A stretch of 64,000 bases of DNA, from assembly GCA_028282545.1 (NCBI GenBank), contig JANQHT010000018.1, positions 1 through 64,000 of the forward strand. Reading direction: 5' to 3'. Every line of letters begins with the position of its first letter. The stretch's first letter is position 1. Of this stretch, positions 9,166 through 18,143 are shown piece after piece. Origin of the DNA: Spirochaetales bacterium (GTDB taxonomy: Bacteria > Spirochaetota > Spirochaetia > DSM-27196 > Alkalispirochaetaceae). The position numbers and the translations under genes were made by a program. Below the pieces are notes generated by a model that was not told the DNA's origin, did no database searches, and saw nothing but the letters and a program-made list of their open reading frames with translations.

Positions 9166-10576
9166 CTCGTTCCTCGATCAGGAGCCCATAGCGGTGCGCC
9201 GCCAGGCGCGTTTCAAAAAAGCCGTCCGCCTCGGAATCGGTAACTTCACGATAGAGCGCGAGGGCGCTGTTTCGCCGGCTGAGCAGTTCCGATTGAACCC
9301 CAACGTAGAAGTACATTCGCGCCCGCAGAAACGGATCCTCTTCCCGTGAGATCTGGGCGAGGACGTAGGCGTCGTTGCCGGGGGCAACGTAGTATCGAGC
9401 CACGTCGTAGGCGATCCCGGGACGCTGCATTCGAATCGATTCGCGTTCCAGGAAAGACCGGGCCTCCCGTTCGCGGCCGTCGAGTTTTACGCTCAACGTC
9501 GCCGCAAGCAGGAGCGCATCGTCCGGGGGGATACCGGGACCACCCGACGTTTCATAGGCCCGTTGAAAGTAGACAGAGGCGTCGGCGTACCGCTCAACCT
9601 CGAAGTAGAGCGTTGCCAGGGGCAGATAGGCGCGATCGTAGCCGGGCTCCATGGAGAGCGCCAGTTCATAGTCCGCTACCGCCTCTGTACGCGATCCGAT
9701 CGCATCGTACGCCCGGGCTCGAAAAACGTAGGTGAGGAAGATGTCGCCGTCCGTATCGATGACACGGGTGAAGTCGTCGATCGCTTCCCGGTGATTGCCC
9801 CGTTCCGCCCGTACCTTCCCGCGGTCGAAGTAGTTCCAGACGTAGTCCGGCTCCAGCTCGATCGCCCGATCGAGATCGCGTTCCGCCCCCGCAAAGTTGT
9901 ACTCCAACAGGTGGGCTCTACTGCGATCGGCGTAGGCGAAGGAGTACTCCGGCTGGACTTCGATGGCGCGGTTTAGGGCGTCTCGGGCACGCTCCGGTGC
10001 GTCCGTGCGGAGGTGAACGTTCCCGAGGCCAATCAGGGCCACGAAGTTGTCCGGATCGTGGTCGAGGGTCGTCTCGAACTCTTCGGCGGCCCGCGCGTAC
10101 TCCCGTTCCTGAAGGTACGCTTCTCCGAGGGCGGCGCGGGCAACGGCGTTTTCCGGATCCTCCGCTACCGCCTGCGTCAGGAGATCCTCCCGGGCGTCAT
10201 CGTTTCCCTGGGCGCCCTCGATGAGCGCCAGCGCGTACAGCGCGTCGGCATAGTCTGGAAAGACCGCAAGAACGCCCTCAAGGACGTCTCGTGCCGCCGC
10301 AAGGTCTCCGGCGGACATGTAGAGGTTTGCAAGCAGAACCTGAGTGCCCGGGTTGTCGGGGCGCGATAGTTGCGCCTCTTCGTAGGCTCGAATCGCCTCT
10401 TCCGGATCGCCGAGCGAAACGGCCAGGCTGATGGCCTGGTACGCCTCCTCCTCGGGATCGATAAGCGGCTCCTCCACTGGCGGTGGTTCAGGCGGCCGTT
10501 CGACCTGGGTTTCTCCGAGGGTGGAGCAACCGGCAAACACCGCCGCAATCGCGGCGATGGTGAACGCGCGTCGCAT
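9158..10576 (-). CDS. TPR-repeat lipoprotein
   Basis: 472 residues. A lipoprotein signal (MRRAFTIAAIAAVFAGC) ends in a lipobox Cys at 17, followed by a Pro/Glu-rich spacer to about 45. From there to about 430 the protein is TPR repeats with the usual A-x2-G-Y-A / P pattern, at least eight of them (for example YADALYALALIEGAQG). It is likely anchored to the periplasmic side as a scaffold. It leads the operon with the DHH phosphoesterase and TraB. A TATAAT box ends nine bases before its ATG, so the mRNA leader is only a few bases. Confidence 0.85.
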   Translation of the reverse strand: MRRAFTIAAIAAVFAGCSTLGETQVERPPEPPPVEEPLIDPEEEAYQAISLAVSLGDPEEAIRAYEEAQLSRPDNPGTQVLLANLYMSAGDLAAARDVLEGVLAVFPDYADALYALALIEGAQGNDDAREDLLTQAVAEDPENAVARAALGEAYLQEREYARAAEEFETTLDHDPDNFVALIGLGNVHLRTDAPERARDALNRAIEVQPEYSFAYADRSRAHLLEYNFAGAERDLDRAIELEPDYVWNYFDRGKVRAERGNHREAIDDFTRVIDTDGDIFLTYVFRARAYDAIGSRTEAVADYELALSMEPGYDRAYLPLATLYFEVERYADASVYFQRAYETSGGPGIPPDDALLLAATLSVKLDGREREARSFLERESIRMQRPGIAYDVARYYVAPGNDAYVLAQISREEDPFLRARMYFYVGVQSELLSRRNSALALYREVTDSEADGFFETRLAAHRYGLLIEERDG

Positions 10577-10585
10577 AGGAGGCGG

Positions 10586-10591
10586 ATTATA
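10586..10591 (-). promoter_or_regulatory. -10 box (TATAAT) for the TPR lipoprotein operon
   Basis: A consensus TATAAT on the minus strand ends nine bases before ATG 10576. No strong -35 is seen at 17 bases. Transcription from here would leave a leader of two or three bases. Confidence 0.5.
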
Positions 10592-10606
10592 GCAAAGGGT
10601 TCTCGC

Positions 10607-10634
10607 TTGTTCTACCGCGCCATTCTGATATCAT
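10607..10634 (+). promoter_or_regulatory. Promoter of the ABC importer operon, leaderless spacing
   Basis: TTGTTC (10607-10612), a 16-base spacer, and TATCAT (10629-10634). Six bases then separate the box from ATG 10641, so +1 would fall on or next to the start codon. There is therefore no room for a cobalamin riboswitch. Confidence 0.5.
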
Positions 10635-10640
10635 TGAACC

Positions 10641-11750
10641 ATGCGGACGCCGCAATGTACGCGCTTCATCGCGTTCTCTCTACTCCTGAGCCTCCTGCCC
10701 CTCGCATTATTCGCCAACCCGCGGTTCGCATCGCGTTTCACGGTGGAAAGGATGGGCAAATCGACTCTGCTGACGATTACGGACGCCTATCCCGGCGCAG
10801 CGGGCGCCCGGTTCCTCTTTGTGCCCCGGGGCGCGCCCGTCCCGCCCGTTGCGGCCGACGATGTGATCCACACGCCCGTTCGCCGCGTCGTTTCGTTGTC
10901 CACCACGAACCTCTCCCATTTCGAGGATCTCGATGCGATCGACACAATTGTCGCGGTGGATTCGGGCGTGTACGTCTACTCGCCGCAGGTCCGGCGGCGA
11001 ATCGCTTCGGGACAAGTCATCGAGGTCGGCAGTCCCCCCTCAACCGATATCGAGCGAATCATTACCGTGGCGCCGGACCTTGTCCTGGTCTCGGTGGTTG
11101 CCCCGGAGGATCCGACGGTGGAACGACTTCGCCGGGCGGGAGTCCCGGTCGTAACCGTTGCGGACTGGCGGGAAGGGACACCCCTGGGACGCGCGGAGTG
11201 GATACTCGTGGCCGGGCTGGCCCTTGACCGCGAAGCGGAAGCTGAGGGCGTGTTCCGCGAACGCGCCGAAGCGTACCGGGCGCTGGCGCGGCGCGCCGCG
11301 GATGTGCCGGAACGCCCGGAGGTCCTGGTGAACGCGCCGTACCGGGGAACGTGGTCGGTACCGCAAGGCGACACGTACGTGGCGCAGATAATCGCCGACG
11401 CCGGGGGCGACTACCTGTGGCGCGATTCCCCCGGCACGGGGTCGCTGTTCCTGGATATCGAAGAAGTCGTCTCTCGTGGAGCCGCCGCGGACGTCTGGAT
11501 CAATCTGGGATACGGATGGAGAGGCCGGGCGGACGCCGCGGCGGCGGATCCCCGTTTCGCCGCGCTCCGGGCGTTTCGATCAAACGCGATGTTCAACAAC
11601 GACCGGCGCATGGGCGCTTCCGGCGGGAACGACTACTGGGAATCGGGGGTCGCCCGTCCCGACCTGGTCCTGGCGGACATGATCTCGATCTTTCACCCCC
11701 ACCTCATTCCAGACCATCGGAGAGTCTACTATCGACGGCTCGACCCGTAA
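10641..11750 (+). CDS. ABC importer substrate-binding protein, BtuF/FecB type
   Basis: 369 residues with a signal peptide (about 1-25, ending LALFA). The mature part has the two-lobed class III binding-protein pattern: RRVVSLSTTNLSHFEDL, a middle helix region, and VLVNAPYRGTWSVPQGDTYVAQIIADAGGDYLW. It should capture a metal chelate (cobalamin, haem or a siderophore) in the periplasm for the permease and ATPase that follow. No feature fixes which ligand. The N-terminal ~85 residues before RRVVSLS are longer than usual for BtuF. The downstream permease start probably lies inside its 3' end. Confidence 0.85.
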   Translation: MRTPQCTRFIAFSLLLSLLPLALFANPRFASRFTVERMGKSTLLTITDAYPGAAGARFLFVPRGAPVPPVAADDVIHTPVRRVVSLSTTNLSHFEDLDAIDTIVAVDSGVYVYSPQVRRRIASGQVIEVGSPPSTDIERIITVAPDLVLVSVVAPEDPTVERLRRAGVPVVTVADWREGTPLGRAEWILVAGLALDREAEAEGVFRERAEAYRALARRAADVPERPEVLVNAPYRGTWSVPQGDTYVAQIIADAGGDYLWRDSPGTGSLFLDIEEVVSRGAAADVWINLGYGWRGRADAAAADPRFAALRAFRSNAMFNNDRRMGASGGNDYWESGVARPDLVLADMISIFHPHLIPDHRRVYYRRLDP

Positions 11751-12759
11751 TGCCGCCGCCCGTACGTTATGGCTCGTTCCGTTGCTGTGCGCCGCGGGAG
11801 TCGCTGAAATCTGGCTGGGTTCGGCGTCCGTGGAAGCGGTGGAGATATGGCGTTCCCTCTTCACCCCCGCCACCGCCGATCCCGGAGCGCTGGTCATCGT
11901 CCGCGCCTTCCGCCTTCCACGACTTGTAACGGCGGTGGCGGCCGGATCGGCCCTCGCCCTCTCGGGCCTCCTCATGCAGACGGTCTTTCGCAACCCCCTG
12001 GCGGGCCCCTTTGTTCTCGGTGTCAGTTCCGGCGCCGGCCTCGCGGTTGCGCTCCAGGTACTCATCGTCGGGGGCGGGGCTACGCTGTTCGCGCCGCTCC
12101 TGGGCGTGTCGTCGCTCTTTGCGGCAATCCTGGGATCCGCCGCCACGCTCTTCCTCGTCCTCGCCGTAGGTAACGCGATCTCTCAACCGGCGACGTTGCT
12201 GATCCTGGGACTGCTCTTCAGCTACGCCGGCAACGCGATCGTCCAGATCCTCAGTTCTCGCGCCCAGGCGGAGTCCATTCAGCGTTTTGTGGCGTGGTCC
12301 TACGGTAGCTTTGACGCGCCCCAACCGGCCTACGCGCTTGCGCTGCTGGGTATGACCGTTGTCTCCGTAGCGGGGACGTACGTATCGGGGGCGCGTCTCG
12401 ACGCGCTCCTCCTGGGGCCTCGCTACGCGGAAACGATGGGCGTCCCGATTCGGCGAAACCGGGTGCTGCTGATCGGGACGGCCGGTGTACTCGCCGGCAC
12501 GACGACCGCCCTGTGCGGGCCCATCGGCTTTGTCGGCATAACGGCACCCCACATCGCCCGCGCCTACCTGCGCCGTTCCGACCATCGAGCGGTCGTCATC
12601 GGGACGGTCCTGGTAGGGGCGATCCTGGCGACCGTAGCCGATCTCGTGAGCCACCTTCCGGGGAGCGCCGGTGTCGTTCCGGTCAACGCCGTGACGGCGT
12701 TGATCGGTGTGCCGGTGGTGGTGATCGTCCTCTTCAGAGCGCGGGGGGTGGCCGTGTGA
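11731..12759 (+). CDS. ABC importer permease, FecCD/BtuC type (unusual start)
   Basis: About 342 residues from 11731. FecCD landmarks include FRLPRLVTAVAAGSALALSGLLMQ, NPLAGPFVLGVSSGAGLAV, and CGPIGFVGITAPHIAR, with nine to ten membrane segments. The frame is open back to 11683 but contains no ATG or GTG before the first helix. TTG 11782 would cut that helix in half and has no ribosome site. An ATC at 11731 has GGAGAG six bases upstream and restores the full helix (TLWLVPLLCAAGVAEIWLG). I therefore place the start there; an AUC start is rare, so confidence in the start is low. The family call is secure. The stop overlaps the ATPase start (GTGA). Confidence 0.85.
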   Translation: MDGSTRNAAARTLWLVPLLCAAGVAEIWLGSASVEAVEIWRSLFTPATADPGALVIVRAFRLPRLVTAVAAGSALALSGLLMQTVFRNPLAGPFVLGVSSGAGLAVALQVLIVGGGATLFAPLLGVSSLFAAILGSAATLFLVLAVGNAISQPATLLILGLLFSYAGNAIVQILSSRAQAESIQRFVAWSYGSFDAPQPAYALALLGMTVVSVAGTYVSGARLDALLLGPRYAETMGVPIRRNRVLLIGTAGVLAGTTTALCGPIGFVGITAPHIARAYLRRSDHRAVVIGTVLVGAILATVADLVSHLPGSAGVVPVNAVTALIGVPVVVIVLFRARGVAV

Positions 12760-13532
12760 CTCCCCTGACGCGAACTTCGAACGTCGCCCTCACCTACGGT
12801 CGCAGGGCGGTGCTTGAAGGTGTATCGCTGCAGGTAGATCCCGGGATGTTCATCGCGTTGATCGGGCGGAACGGCTCGGGGAAAAGCACCCTTGTACGCG
12901 CCCTGGCGGGGCTGCACCGCCCCGCACAGGGCACAATCGAGTGCAACGGTCGTCCCTTGTACGGCCGTGGTGCGCCGTCCGCCACGACGCGCGGGCAGGA
13001 GATTGCGACGGTCCTCACCGACATTCCCCACACGGGGTACCTGACCGTTCGACAAGTGGTCAACCTGGGACGGATTCCCTACCATCCCGTTGCTCTGGGC
13101 CCCCGTCCGGAGGACGGGGCAATCGTCGAACGGGCGAGCCGCGAGACGGGAATCGAAACGATCGGTGACCGGATCGTCGATACGCTCAGCGACGGGCAAC
13201 GGCAGCGCGTCATGGTGGCCAGAGCCCTCGCCCAAGAACCGGATCTGCTTCTTCTGGACGAACCGGCGTCGTTCCTGGACCCGCCGCACCAGGTCGATCT
13301 TTTTGTGCGCCTGGGCCGCCTTGTGCACGACCGCGACCGCTTTGCCGTGGTGGTAGCGACGCATTCGGTACAGCTTGCACTGGAGTTTGCCACGCACGTA
13401 TGGCTCATCGTCGACGACACGGTGGTAACGGGGACGCCGGACATGATCAGCGACCCCGATCTCATGTCCGCCGCGTTCCCCCACGAGACGATCCGCTACG
13501 ACCCATCGCTCCACCGCTTTCGGCCGGTCTAG
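12756..13532 (+). CDS. ABC importer ATPase, BtuD/FecE type
   Basis: 258 residues. Walker A is GRNGSGKST around 33, the signature motif is LSDGQRQR (Asp in place of the usual first Gly), Walker B is LLLLDEPASFLD, and the switch His is in VATHS. It powers the BtuCD-type permease encoded just upstream. GTG 12756 overlaps the permease stop, giving tight coupling. The LSDGQ variant is tolerated in several FecE-type ATPases. The gene ends directly before a copy of the dispersed repeat. Confidence 0.9.
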   Translation: MTPLTRTSNVALTYGRRAVLEGVSLQVDPGMFIALIGRNGSGKSTLVRALAGLHRPAQGTIECNGRPLYGRGAPSATTRGQEIATVLTDIPHTGYLTVRQVVNLGRIPYHPVALGPRPEDGAIVERASRETGIETIGDRIVDTLSDGQRQRVMVARALAQEPDLLLLDEPASFLDPPHQVDLFVRLGRLVHDRDRFAVVVATHSVQLALEFATHVWLIVDDTVVTGTPDMISDPDLMSAAFPHETIRYDPSLHRFRPV

Positions 13533-13536
13533 TATT

Positions 13537-13780
13537 CAGCCGGTGTAGCAATTCTCAGTATTGTCTCCAGCCAAACACCCAGCAGTTCGCATGGTGGGAA
13601 CCACATTGCCAATAGTTAAAGATCACATCCCCAGGCGCGCCCGGAAGGAAGAGCAAAACGCGTCTCTGCAGCGTAGCGAAGCCAAGCGTTTTGTTCTTCG
13701 TTTCGAAGGCAGCTGGAGAGAACCATCCCACGGCTATGTGATTCCCACCATGCGAACTGCTGCAGCCGGTGTAGCATTCT
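13537..13780. repeat. Dispersed structured repeat, copy 1 (long inverted repeat)
   Basis: No gene lies between 13533 and 13814. The stretch holds a perfect 21-bp inverted repeat (13580-13600 with 13742-13762). It is extended inward by a 9-bp near-match (13602-13610 with 13732-13740). Nested inside is a second 14-bp hairpin (13648-13661 with 13686-13699, one mismatch) whose 24-base loop is conserved in the other full copies. A near-identical 18-19-bp direct repeat sits at 13537-13555 and 13763-13780. The small GGAGGG hairpin found in the other copies is missing here. Confidence 0.8.
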
Positions 13781-13808
13781 TGTCTGCCACCATCCTTCCT
13801 GTTAGATT
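13780..13808 (+). promoter_or_regulatory. Promoter of the 614-residue membrane protein gene, leaderless spacing
   Basis: TTGTCT (13780-13785), a 17-base spacer, and TAGATT (13803-13808), with six bases to ATG 13815. The -35 box overlaps the end of repeat copy 1. Confidence 0.5.
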
Positions 13809-13814
13809 GTGCCA

Positions 13815-15659
13815 ATGCATACGCGGAAGATCCGGCGCTACTTCATCGTACCGGTGGTGTACGTCGGGGTTATTCTGGGTCTTCTGTATCTCCAGTATTC
13901 GGGAACGCTGACGATCCGCCGGTCCATCGACGGCATCGATTTCAGCGCCTCCATACTCCCCGGCGGCGACGAATCGAGCGATAGAATATCGTCCGCCCGA
14001 ATCGCCTTTGACGGTCTCGTCCTCGATGTGAGCGAGGAGACCCCGATCCGCCTGGTCGCCGAGGAATCACCGGACCAGGCACTAATACCCGCGCGCTACG
14101 AGGAACTGGAGAACGGTGTGCGTGTTATCCTCTCCGACGACAGTTCCCTCGTTGTCACCGTGACTGAGGGCAATCCTCCGGAGTTGCACGTGATCCCTCG
14201 GGGGGGTGCAACGTGGAGCGCGGAGCAATTGCTGGTTGTTCCGCTGGACTTCGACGGCGACGCGGTTGCCGAACTGCCCCGGCCCGGAACGCCCGAGTCC
14301 GTTCACGTCTCGTACGGCGGTCGCGACTACTTTCTGTCGGCTCCGCCGCGAACCCAGTTCGATCTTGACCAGGGGACGTTGCTCGTCCCCCTTGCCGGCA
14401 CGAGTCGCCTCATTCGTTACGCGGAGCTGGGCGATCGACGACTCGACGTGGTGAGCGTCGCCTTTGCCGATGACCAGCGGTGGATCGGCGACGCGTTCTA
14501 CGAGTCGAGCCTGTCGGACTTTTTCGAGGTTGCCTACCGCGGCTGGGCGGTGTCACGGTTCAACGGTGGTTCCGGTACCTGGGACCGACGCGACGGATCG
14601 CCGCTCTTCTCCGAGGAGATTCTGGTTGCGTACCTCGCTGAAGCGTGGCAGCGAAACGAATACACTCCGGCGTTCAACCGGATGCGTCGAGCCGCTGATC
14701 TGCACCCCGACGAAATAGGTATCCGCTCCACCGTATTCCTTGGAAATTTGCGTGAAGTAACGCAGCAGTCCGTTACGAACGACATACAACGCGCGCGGAG
14801 TGACCTGGCCAGGGTTCGTTCCGGGGATCCTACCGTTTTCAGGCAGGAGGATCTGCTGACATTTGCCGCCCTCCGGGGTGGCGACGAGCTCTTTCGCGAA
14901 GTCGTGGAGTTTGCCGGCCTTGTTGATTTTCGAAACGTGGCCATTCCCACGGCGGTGGGCATGCTCGCCAACGCCTTCGACTCCGAATTTGCCCCGGCAG
15001 AGGCGCTGGAGGCGACCGAGCGCTTTGCCGCAATCATCGAAGAACGCATCTACCCGGCTATCGTTCAGTTCGACGACTACTTCTTCCTCGAGTCCGGCCA
15101 GGGAGAAATCGACGTACGGTACTCGATCCGCGCCGGTCAGCTACTCGAACTGATCGGGGGGACCCGAGGAGATCGAACGGTGGTTGCCATAGGACGAAAC
15201 CTAGTTCTATCCGCCCTGGCCCTGGCAGATGACGCCGGGTATCTTCCGGCCCGCCTCGTTTTTGGTGATAGCGGGATTCAGGGGCAGGAGGGAAGTTTCG
15301 GTCCGGAGGCGATCTACGCCTTCTTCACGGAGAATCCATCCTACCCGCGGTACGTACCGCTCTACGACGAAATCGGACCGGGTACGTATATCTACACGGT
15401 CGCCGACTTCACGACGGTCGATATCTCGCCCGAGCGCTTCTATTTCACACTCCGCTATCCGGAAAACCGCACGCACTACGTGATTTTCCAAGGAGTGCCG
15501 CAGTTTGACACGATGGAGCTTTTCGGCCTCGTGTGGCGCGACGACCCGACCTTCGAAGCGTACATCAAGGGGCGTCACTACAACGAGGAGACGGAAACGC
15601 TCATGATCAAATATACGGACGATTCCATCCAGGGTGAGATCATCCTGAACTACTCCTAA
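13815..15659 (+). CDS. Uncharacterised single-pass membrane protein, 614 residues
   Basis: I do not recognise the family. The protein starts with a basic stretch and one membrane helix (about 8-24, YFIVPVVYVGVILGLLYL). The remainder looks extracytoplasmic. Residues 30-220 are beta-rich with many Asp and Glu. Residues 230-614 look helical and mixed and contain FFLESGQGEIDVRY and a C-terminal beta region. There are no cysteines in obvious motifs and no catalytic signature. It is probably a periplasmic envelope protein anchored by its N-terminus. The histidine phosphatase gene follows after 15 bases and may be co-transcribed. Confidence 0.7.
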   Translation: MHTRKIRRYFIVPVVYVGVILGLLYLQYSGTLTIRRSIDGIDFSASILPGGDESSDRISSARIAFDGLVLDVSEETPIRLVAEESPDQALIPARYEELENGVRVILSDDSSLVVTVTEGNPPELHVIPRGGATWSAEQLLVVPLDFDGDAVAELPRPGTPESVHVSYGGRDYFLSAPPRTQFDLDQGTLLVPLAGTSRLIRYAELGDRRLDVVSVAFADDQRWIGDAFYESSLSDFFEVAYRGWAVSRFNGGSGTWDRRDGSPLFSEEILVAYLAEAWQRNEYTPAFNRMRRAADLHPDEIGIRSTVFLGNLREVTQQSVTNDIQRARSDLARVRSGDPTVFRQEDLLTFAALRGGDELFREVVEFAGLVDFRNVAIPTAVGMLANAFDSEFAPAEALEATERFAAIIEERIYPAIVQFDDYFFLESGQGEIDVRYSIRAGQLLELIGGTRGDRTVVAIGRNLVLSALALADDAGYLPARLVFGDSGIQGQEGSFGPEAIYAFFTENPSYPRYVPLYDEIGPGTYIYTVADFTTVDISPERFYFTLRYPENRTHYVIFQGVPQFDTMELFGLVWRDDPTFEAYIKGRHYNEETETLMIKYTDDSIQGEIILNYS

Positions 15660-15674
15660 GAGGTCTCCAAAGCG

Positions 15675-16394
15675 ATGCGGCACTTCCCCGATATCCTCAG
15701 CGACCTGGCCGGTCCCGCGCACTTCTTCTTTCTCCGCCACGGGGAGAGCGAGGGAAACGTGGTGGGAATGATGCAGGGCAGGCGCGACGCTCCCCTGACC
15801 GAACGCGGGCGCGAACAGGTCCGCAAGACAGCCGCGTGGTTTGGTGAACAGCGGATCGAGATCGACGCCGTATTGACCTCACCCCTGGTGCGAGCCTCGG
15901 AAACTGCATCGATCATCGCCGCGGCCAACGCCTATCCCGAACCGGTTCCATCGGATCCCCTGACGGAGCTCTACATGGGCCCCTTCTCCGGCCTGACGCT
16001 TCACGAGATCCGCGAACGGTACCCGGAAGAATACGCGGCGTTTACCGTGGGCAGTTGGGAAGCGGTGCCGGGGGCGGAACCCGTTCGGTCGCTTACAACG
16101 CGGGCGATCGAGTGCTGGGAGGCGCTGGTACACACGGCAAACAGCGGCACCCCGCGGGTGTTGTCCGTCTCCCACGGCGGGATGTTGCAGTGGATCATTA
16201 AGGCGAGTTTCGGCGCAACGGCGGAGTCGGATACCACCTGGATGCCGCTGATCAAGACGTCAAACGCGGCGGTTTCCCTCTTTACGGCCCGTCCGGCCGG
16301 AGACGAGTGGTATTACGGTCAATGGTCGCTCGTGAATTTTGTCCCCGGTGAGACGCCCGAAATGGGCGAGCAATTCTACACATCCGCCCGCTAA
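15675..16394 (+). CDS. Histidine phosphatase (phosphoglycerate-mutase-like)
   Basis: 239 residues. The family motif is FFLRHGESEGN near 20, followed by LTERGREQ, VLTSPLVRASETASIIA, a catalytic Glu region (LTELYMGPFSG), and SVSHGGMLQW near 165 with the second active-site His. It is a cytoplasmic phosphohydrolase of the RHG clan. Members include cofactor-dependent phosphoglycerate mutases and CobC-type phosphatases; the sequence does not single one out. Its TAA and the TAG of the convergent downstream gene share CTAA. Confidence 0.85.
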   Translation: MRHFPDILSDLAGPAHFFFLRHGESEGNVVGMMQGRRDAPLTERGREQVRKTAAWFGEQRIEIDAVLTSPLVRASETASIIAAANAYPEPVPSDPLTELYMGPFSGLTLHEIRERYPEEYAAFTVGSWEAVPGAEPVRSLTTRAIECWEALVHTANSGTPRVLSVSHGGMLQWIIKASFGATAESDTTWMPLIKTSNAAVSLFTARPAGDEWYYGQWSLVNFVPGETPEMGEQFYTSAR

Positions 16395-17965
16395 CGTGGT
16401 TCCTTCTCGATTTCGATGTTGAGCAGGTTGATAATCCGGGTACCCATGACAAGCCAGGAACGTTCGATCACCTCCAGGTACGCGTCGATCTTCCGCGGAT
16501 TCTTGACACCCTGGATCGTCAGGTCATCGTCATAGGTGATCGTGCCGAACTCTTCGGTTCCGCTGCGTCGCGCCTTGATTACGCGACTTGCGCGGATCAG
16601 ACCTTCACCAAAGGAAACCACAATCGGCATCAGCTTGGTATGGAGTGAGTCGAAGTACTCCTGCTGCTTGGCACGGCTCACCAAAACCGATCCGGCGCTC
16701 GATTCGATCTTCGCGATGTAGTCCCAGGCGACACCGGGCCCCCCGTCTTCATCCGGCAGAAAGAGCTCCGAAACCTCTTTGAGACCCGCTTCGATGCCGG
16801 TCATCGCCTGGTGGAGCATCGATCTCCCGTCGTTCCGACTGAAAACGCCGTCTATGACAAGTTGCAGCGCTGCTCGCTGAACATTCGCAAAGGTCTTGTT
16901 GCCGGACAGGACACACATGATTCCCAGGGAAATGGTCGACAGCGCGGGGGGTATCTGGGGAAGCTCCGTGATGTCGGTCTCGTAGTCCTGCAAAAGGAGC
17001 GACTGGATCTCACCGCGGCACGTGCGCGAGGCCCGCCGGGCGAGGTACGGCCAGATCTGCCCCAGGTAGGCGTCGAGGGTGTGCTCGAACCACTCGGCCA
17101 ATACGGGGGGGCTACTCAGCTTGAGAAGGGGGTCTTCCATCCCAATCTGGATAAGTTCCCGGACGTGGCCCCGTTTTTCCAGGCTCTGAACCGATGACAC
17201 GACCAGTTCAATCTGGCCGGGACGAAGAGGCTGCACGTTCCGGCTGTAGTCGGCGATGTAGTCGGAGGTTTGCGGCTGCCAGTAGCGGTCGAACTGCCGG
17301 CGCATCTGGTCCAGACGGATGAGGTTGGGAACGACGGTTTTCAACGGGATCGTTCTATTTCCCGCGGGACCCGCCGCCTTTTCGAGTACCTGGTCATACG
17401 ACATCGTCACGGCCGCGTGGAGGAGCGCCGCGCACCGCCAATGGGGTGTCAGGGTCTTTACGATATCGCCGTTATGCCGGCGAATCTCCTGCTGAACGCG
17501 CTCGGAAACGATCTCCACCGCGTCCGCCACCGGTGTGGAGGTGATCTGACCAAAATCGAAGTCGTACTTCATCGCGACGGTGATCTTCTGGTCTACCTCC
17601 AGCAGGAGGTGTGCGATGAGAAATCGCAGATACCCGTATGGTTCGGGCCACAGAATCGCGTCGACCGCGGTTCGCACCGTCCGGCAGTGGTTTTTTAACT
17701 GCGTGACAACCTGTATCAGCGTCTCGCCCACCATGTCCGTCTCGATGTCGTACAGGTTTGGTTCCTCCCCGACGACCGACCCGGCGATTTCCGCGATCAT
17801 CTTGCGTTTCGCCAGCGTCGTGAACGATCGGCCCTGGAGAACGGACGAGAGCCACAGGAAGAAGCGCGACCATATGGACCATTTGCTCGCGACTTTGGCG
17901 TATTCTTCCTGCGGAGTTTCCCGGATCGAGGGTCCTGGAACGGTGTAGTGTTTGCCGCGACGCAC
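16391..17965 (-). CDS. Uncharacterised helical protein, about 524 residues
   Basis: I do not recognise this protein. It is soluble-looking and largely alpha-helical throughout, without signal peptide or clear membrane segment. It has few cysteines and several Arg/Leu-rich helices (for example LRFLIAHLLLEVDQKITVAMKYDF). I chose GTG 17965 because AAGAGGAG stands seven bases before it; ATG 17986 is also in frame but has no ribosome site. It is divergent from the K+ channel gene and converges on the histidine phosphatase. It looks like a lineage-specific conserved protein, which is inference. Confidence 0.6.
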   Translation of the reverse strand: MRRGKHYTVPGPSIRETPQEEYAKVASKWSIWSRFFLWLSSVLQGRSFTTLAKRKMIAEIAGSVVGEEPNLYDIETDMVGETLIQVVTQLKNHCRTVRTAVDAILWPEPYGYLRFLIAHLLLEVDQKITVAMKYDFDFGQITSTPVADAVEIVSERVQQEIRRHNGDIVKTLTPHWRCAALLHAAVTMSYDQVLEKAAGPAGNRTIPLKTVVPNLIRLDQMRRQFDRYWQPQTSDYIADYSRNVQPLRPGQIELVVSSVQSLEKRGHVRELIQIGMEDPLLKLSSPPVLAEWFEHTLDAYLGQIWPYLARRASRTCRGEIQSLLLQDYETDITELPQIPPALSTISLGIMCVLSGNKTFANVQRAALQLVIDGVFSRNDGRSMLHQAMTGIEAGLKEVSELFLPDEDGGPGVAWDYIAKIESSAGSVLVSRAKQQEYFDSLHTKLMPIVVSFGEGLIRASRVIKARRSGTEEFGTITYDDDLTIQGVKNPRKIDAYLEVIERSWLVMGTRIINLLNIEIEKEPR

Positions 17966-18105
17966 TGAGATGCTCCTCTTATGCATAATTGTCGTGTGAG
18001 GACGACCGCCTTGCAAGGGCCCAATCGACAACTTGAAAACGGGAAGCCCTGAATATTCGCCTCCCAGGCGCCGATAACGTATAGGTAGGTACGTAGTGTC
18101 ATTTC

Positions 18106-18134
18106 TTGATGATTTGGGTGGGCCGAAGTAGACT
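18106..18134 (+). promoter_or_regulatory. Promoter of the K+ channel operon
   Basis: TTGATG (18106-18111), a 17-base spacer, and TAGACT (18129-18134). Nine bases separate the box from GTG 18144, so the mRNA leader would be two or three bases. Confidence 0.5.
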
Positions 18135-18143
18135 GGAACGAAC

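Noticed and set aside
10577-10641. Cobalamin riboswitch before the BtuF-type gene
   Set aside because: Only 64 bases separate the divergent genes and the promoter leaves no leader, so a riboswitch cannot fit.
13537-13780. Integron attC site
   Set aside because: The long inverted arms suggested attC, but the conserved core GTTRRRY and its partner are not at the ends and no cassette array or integrase is present.
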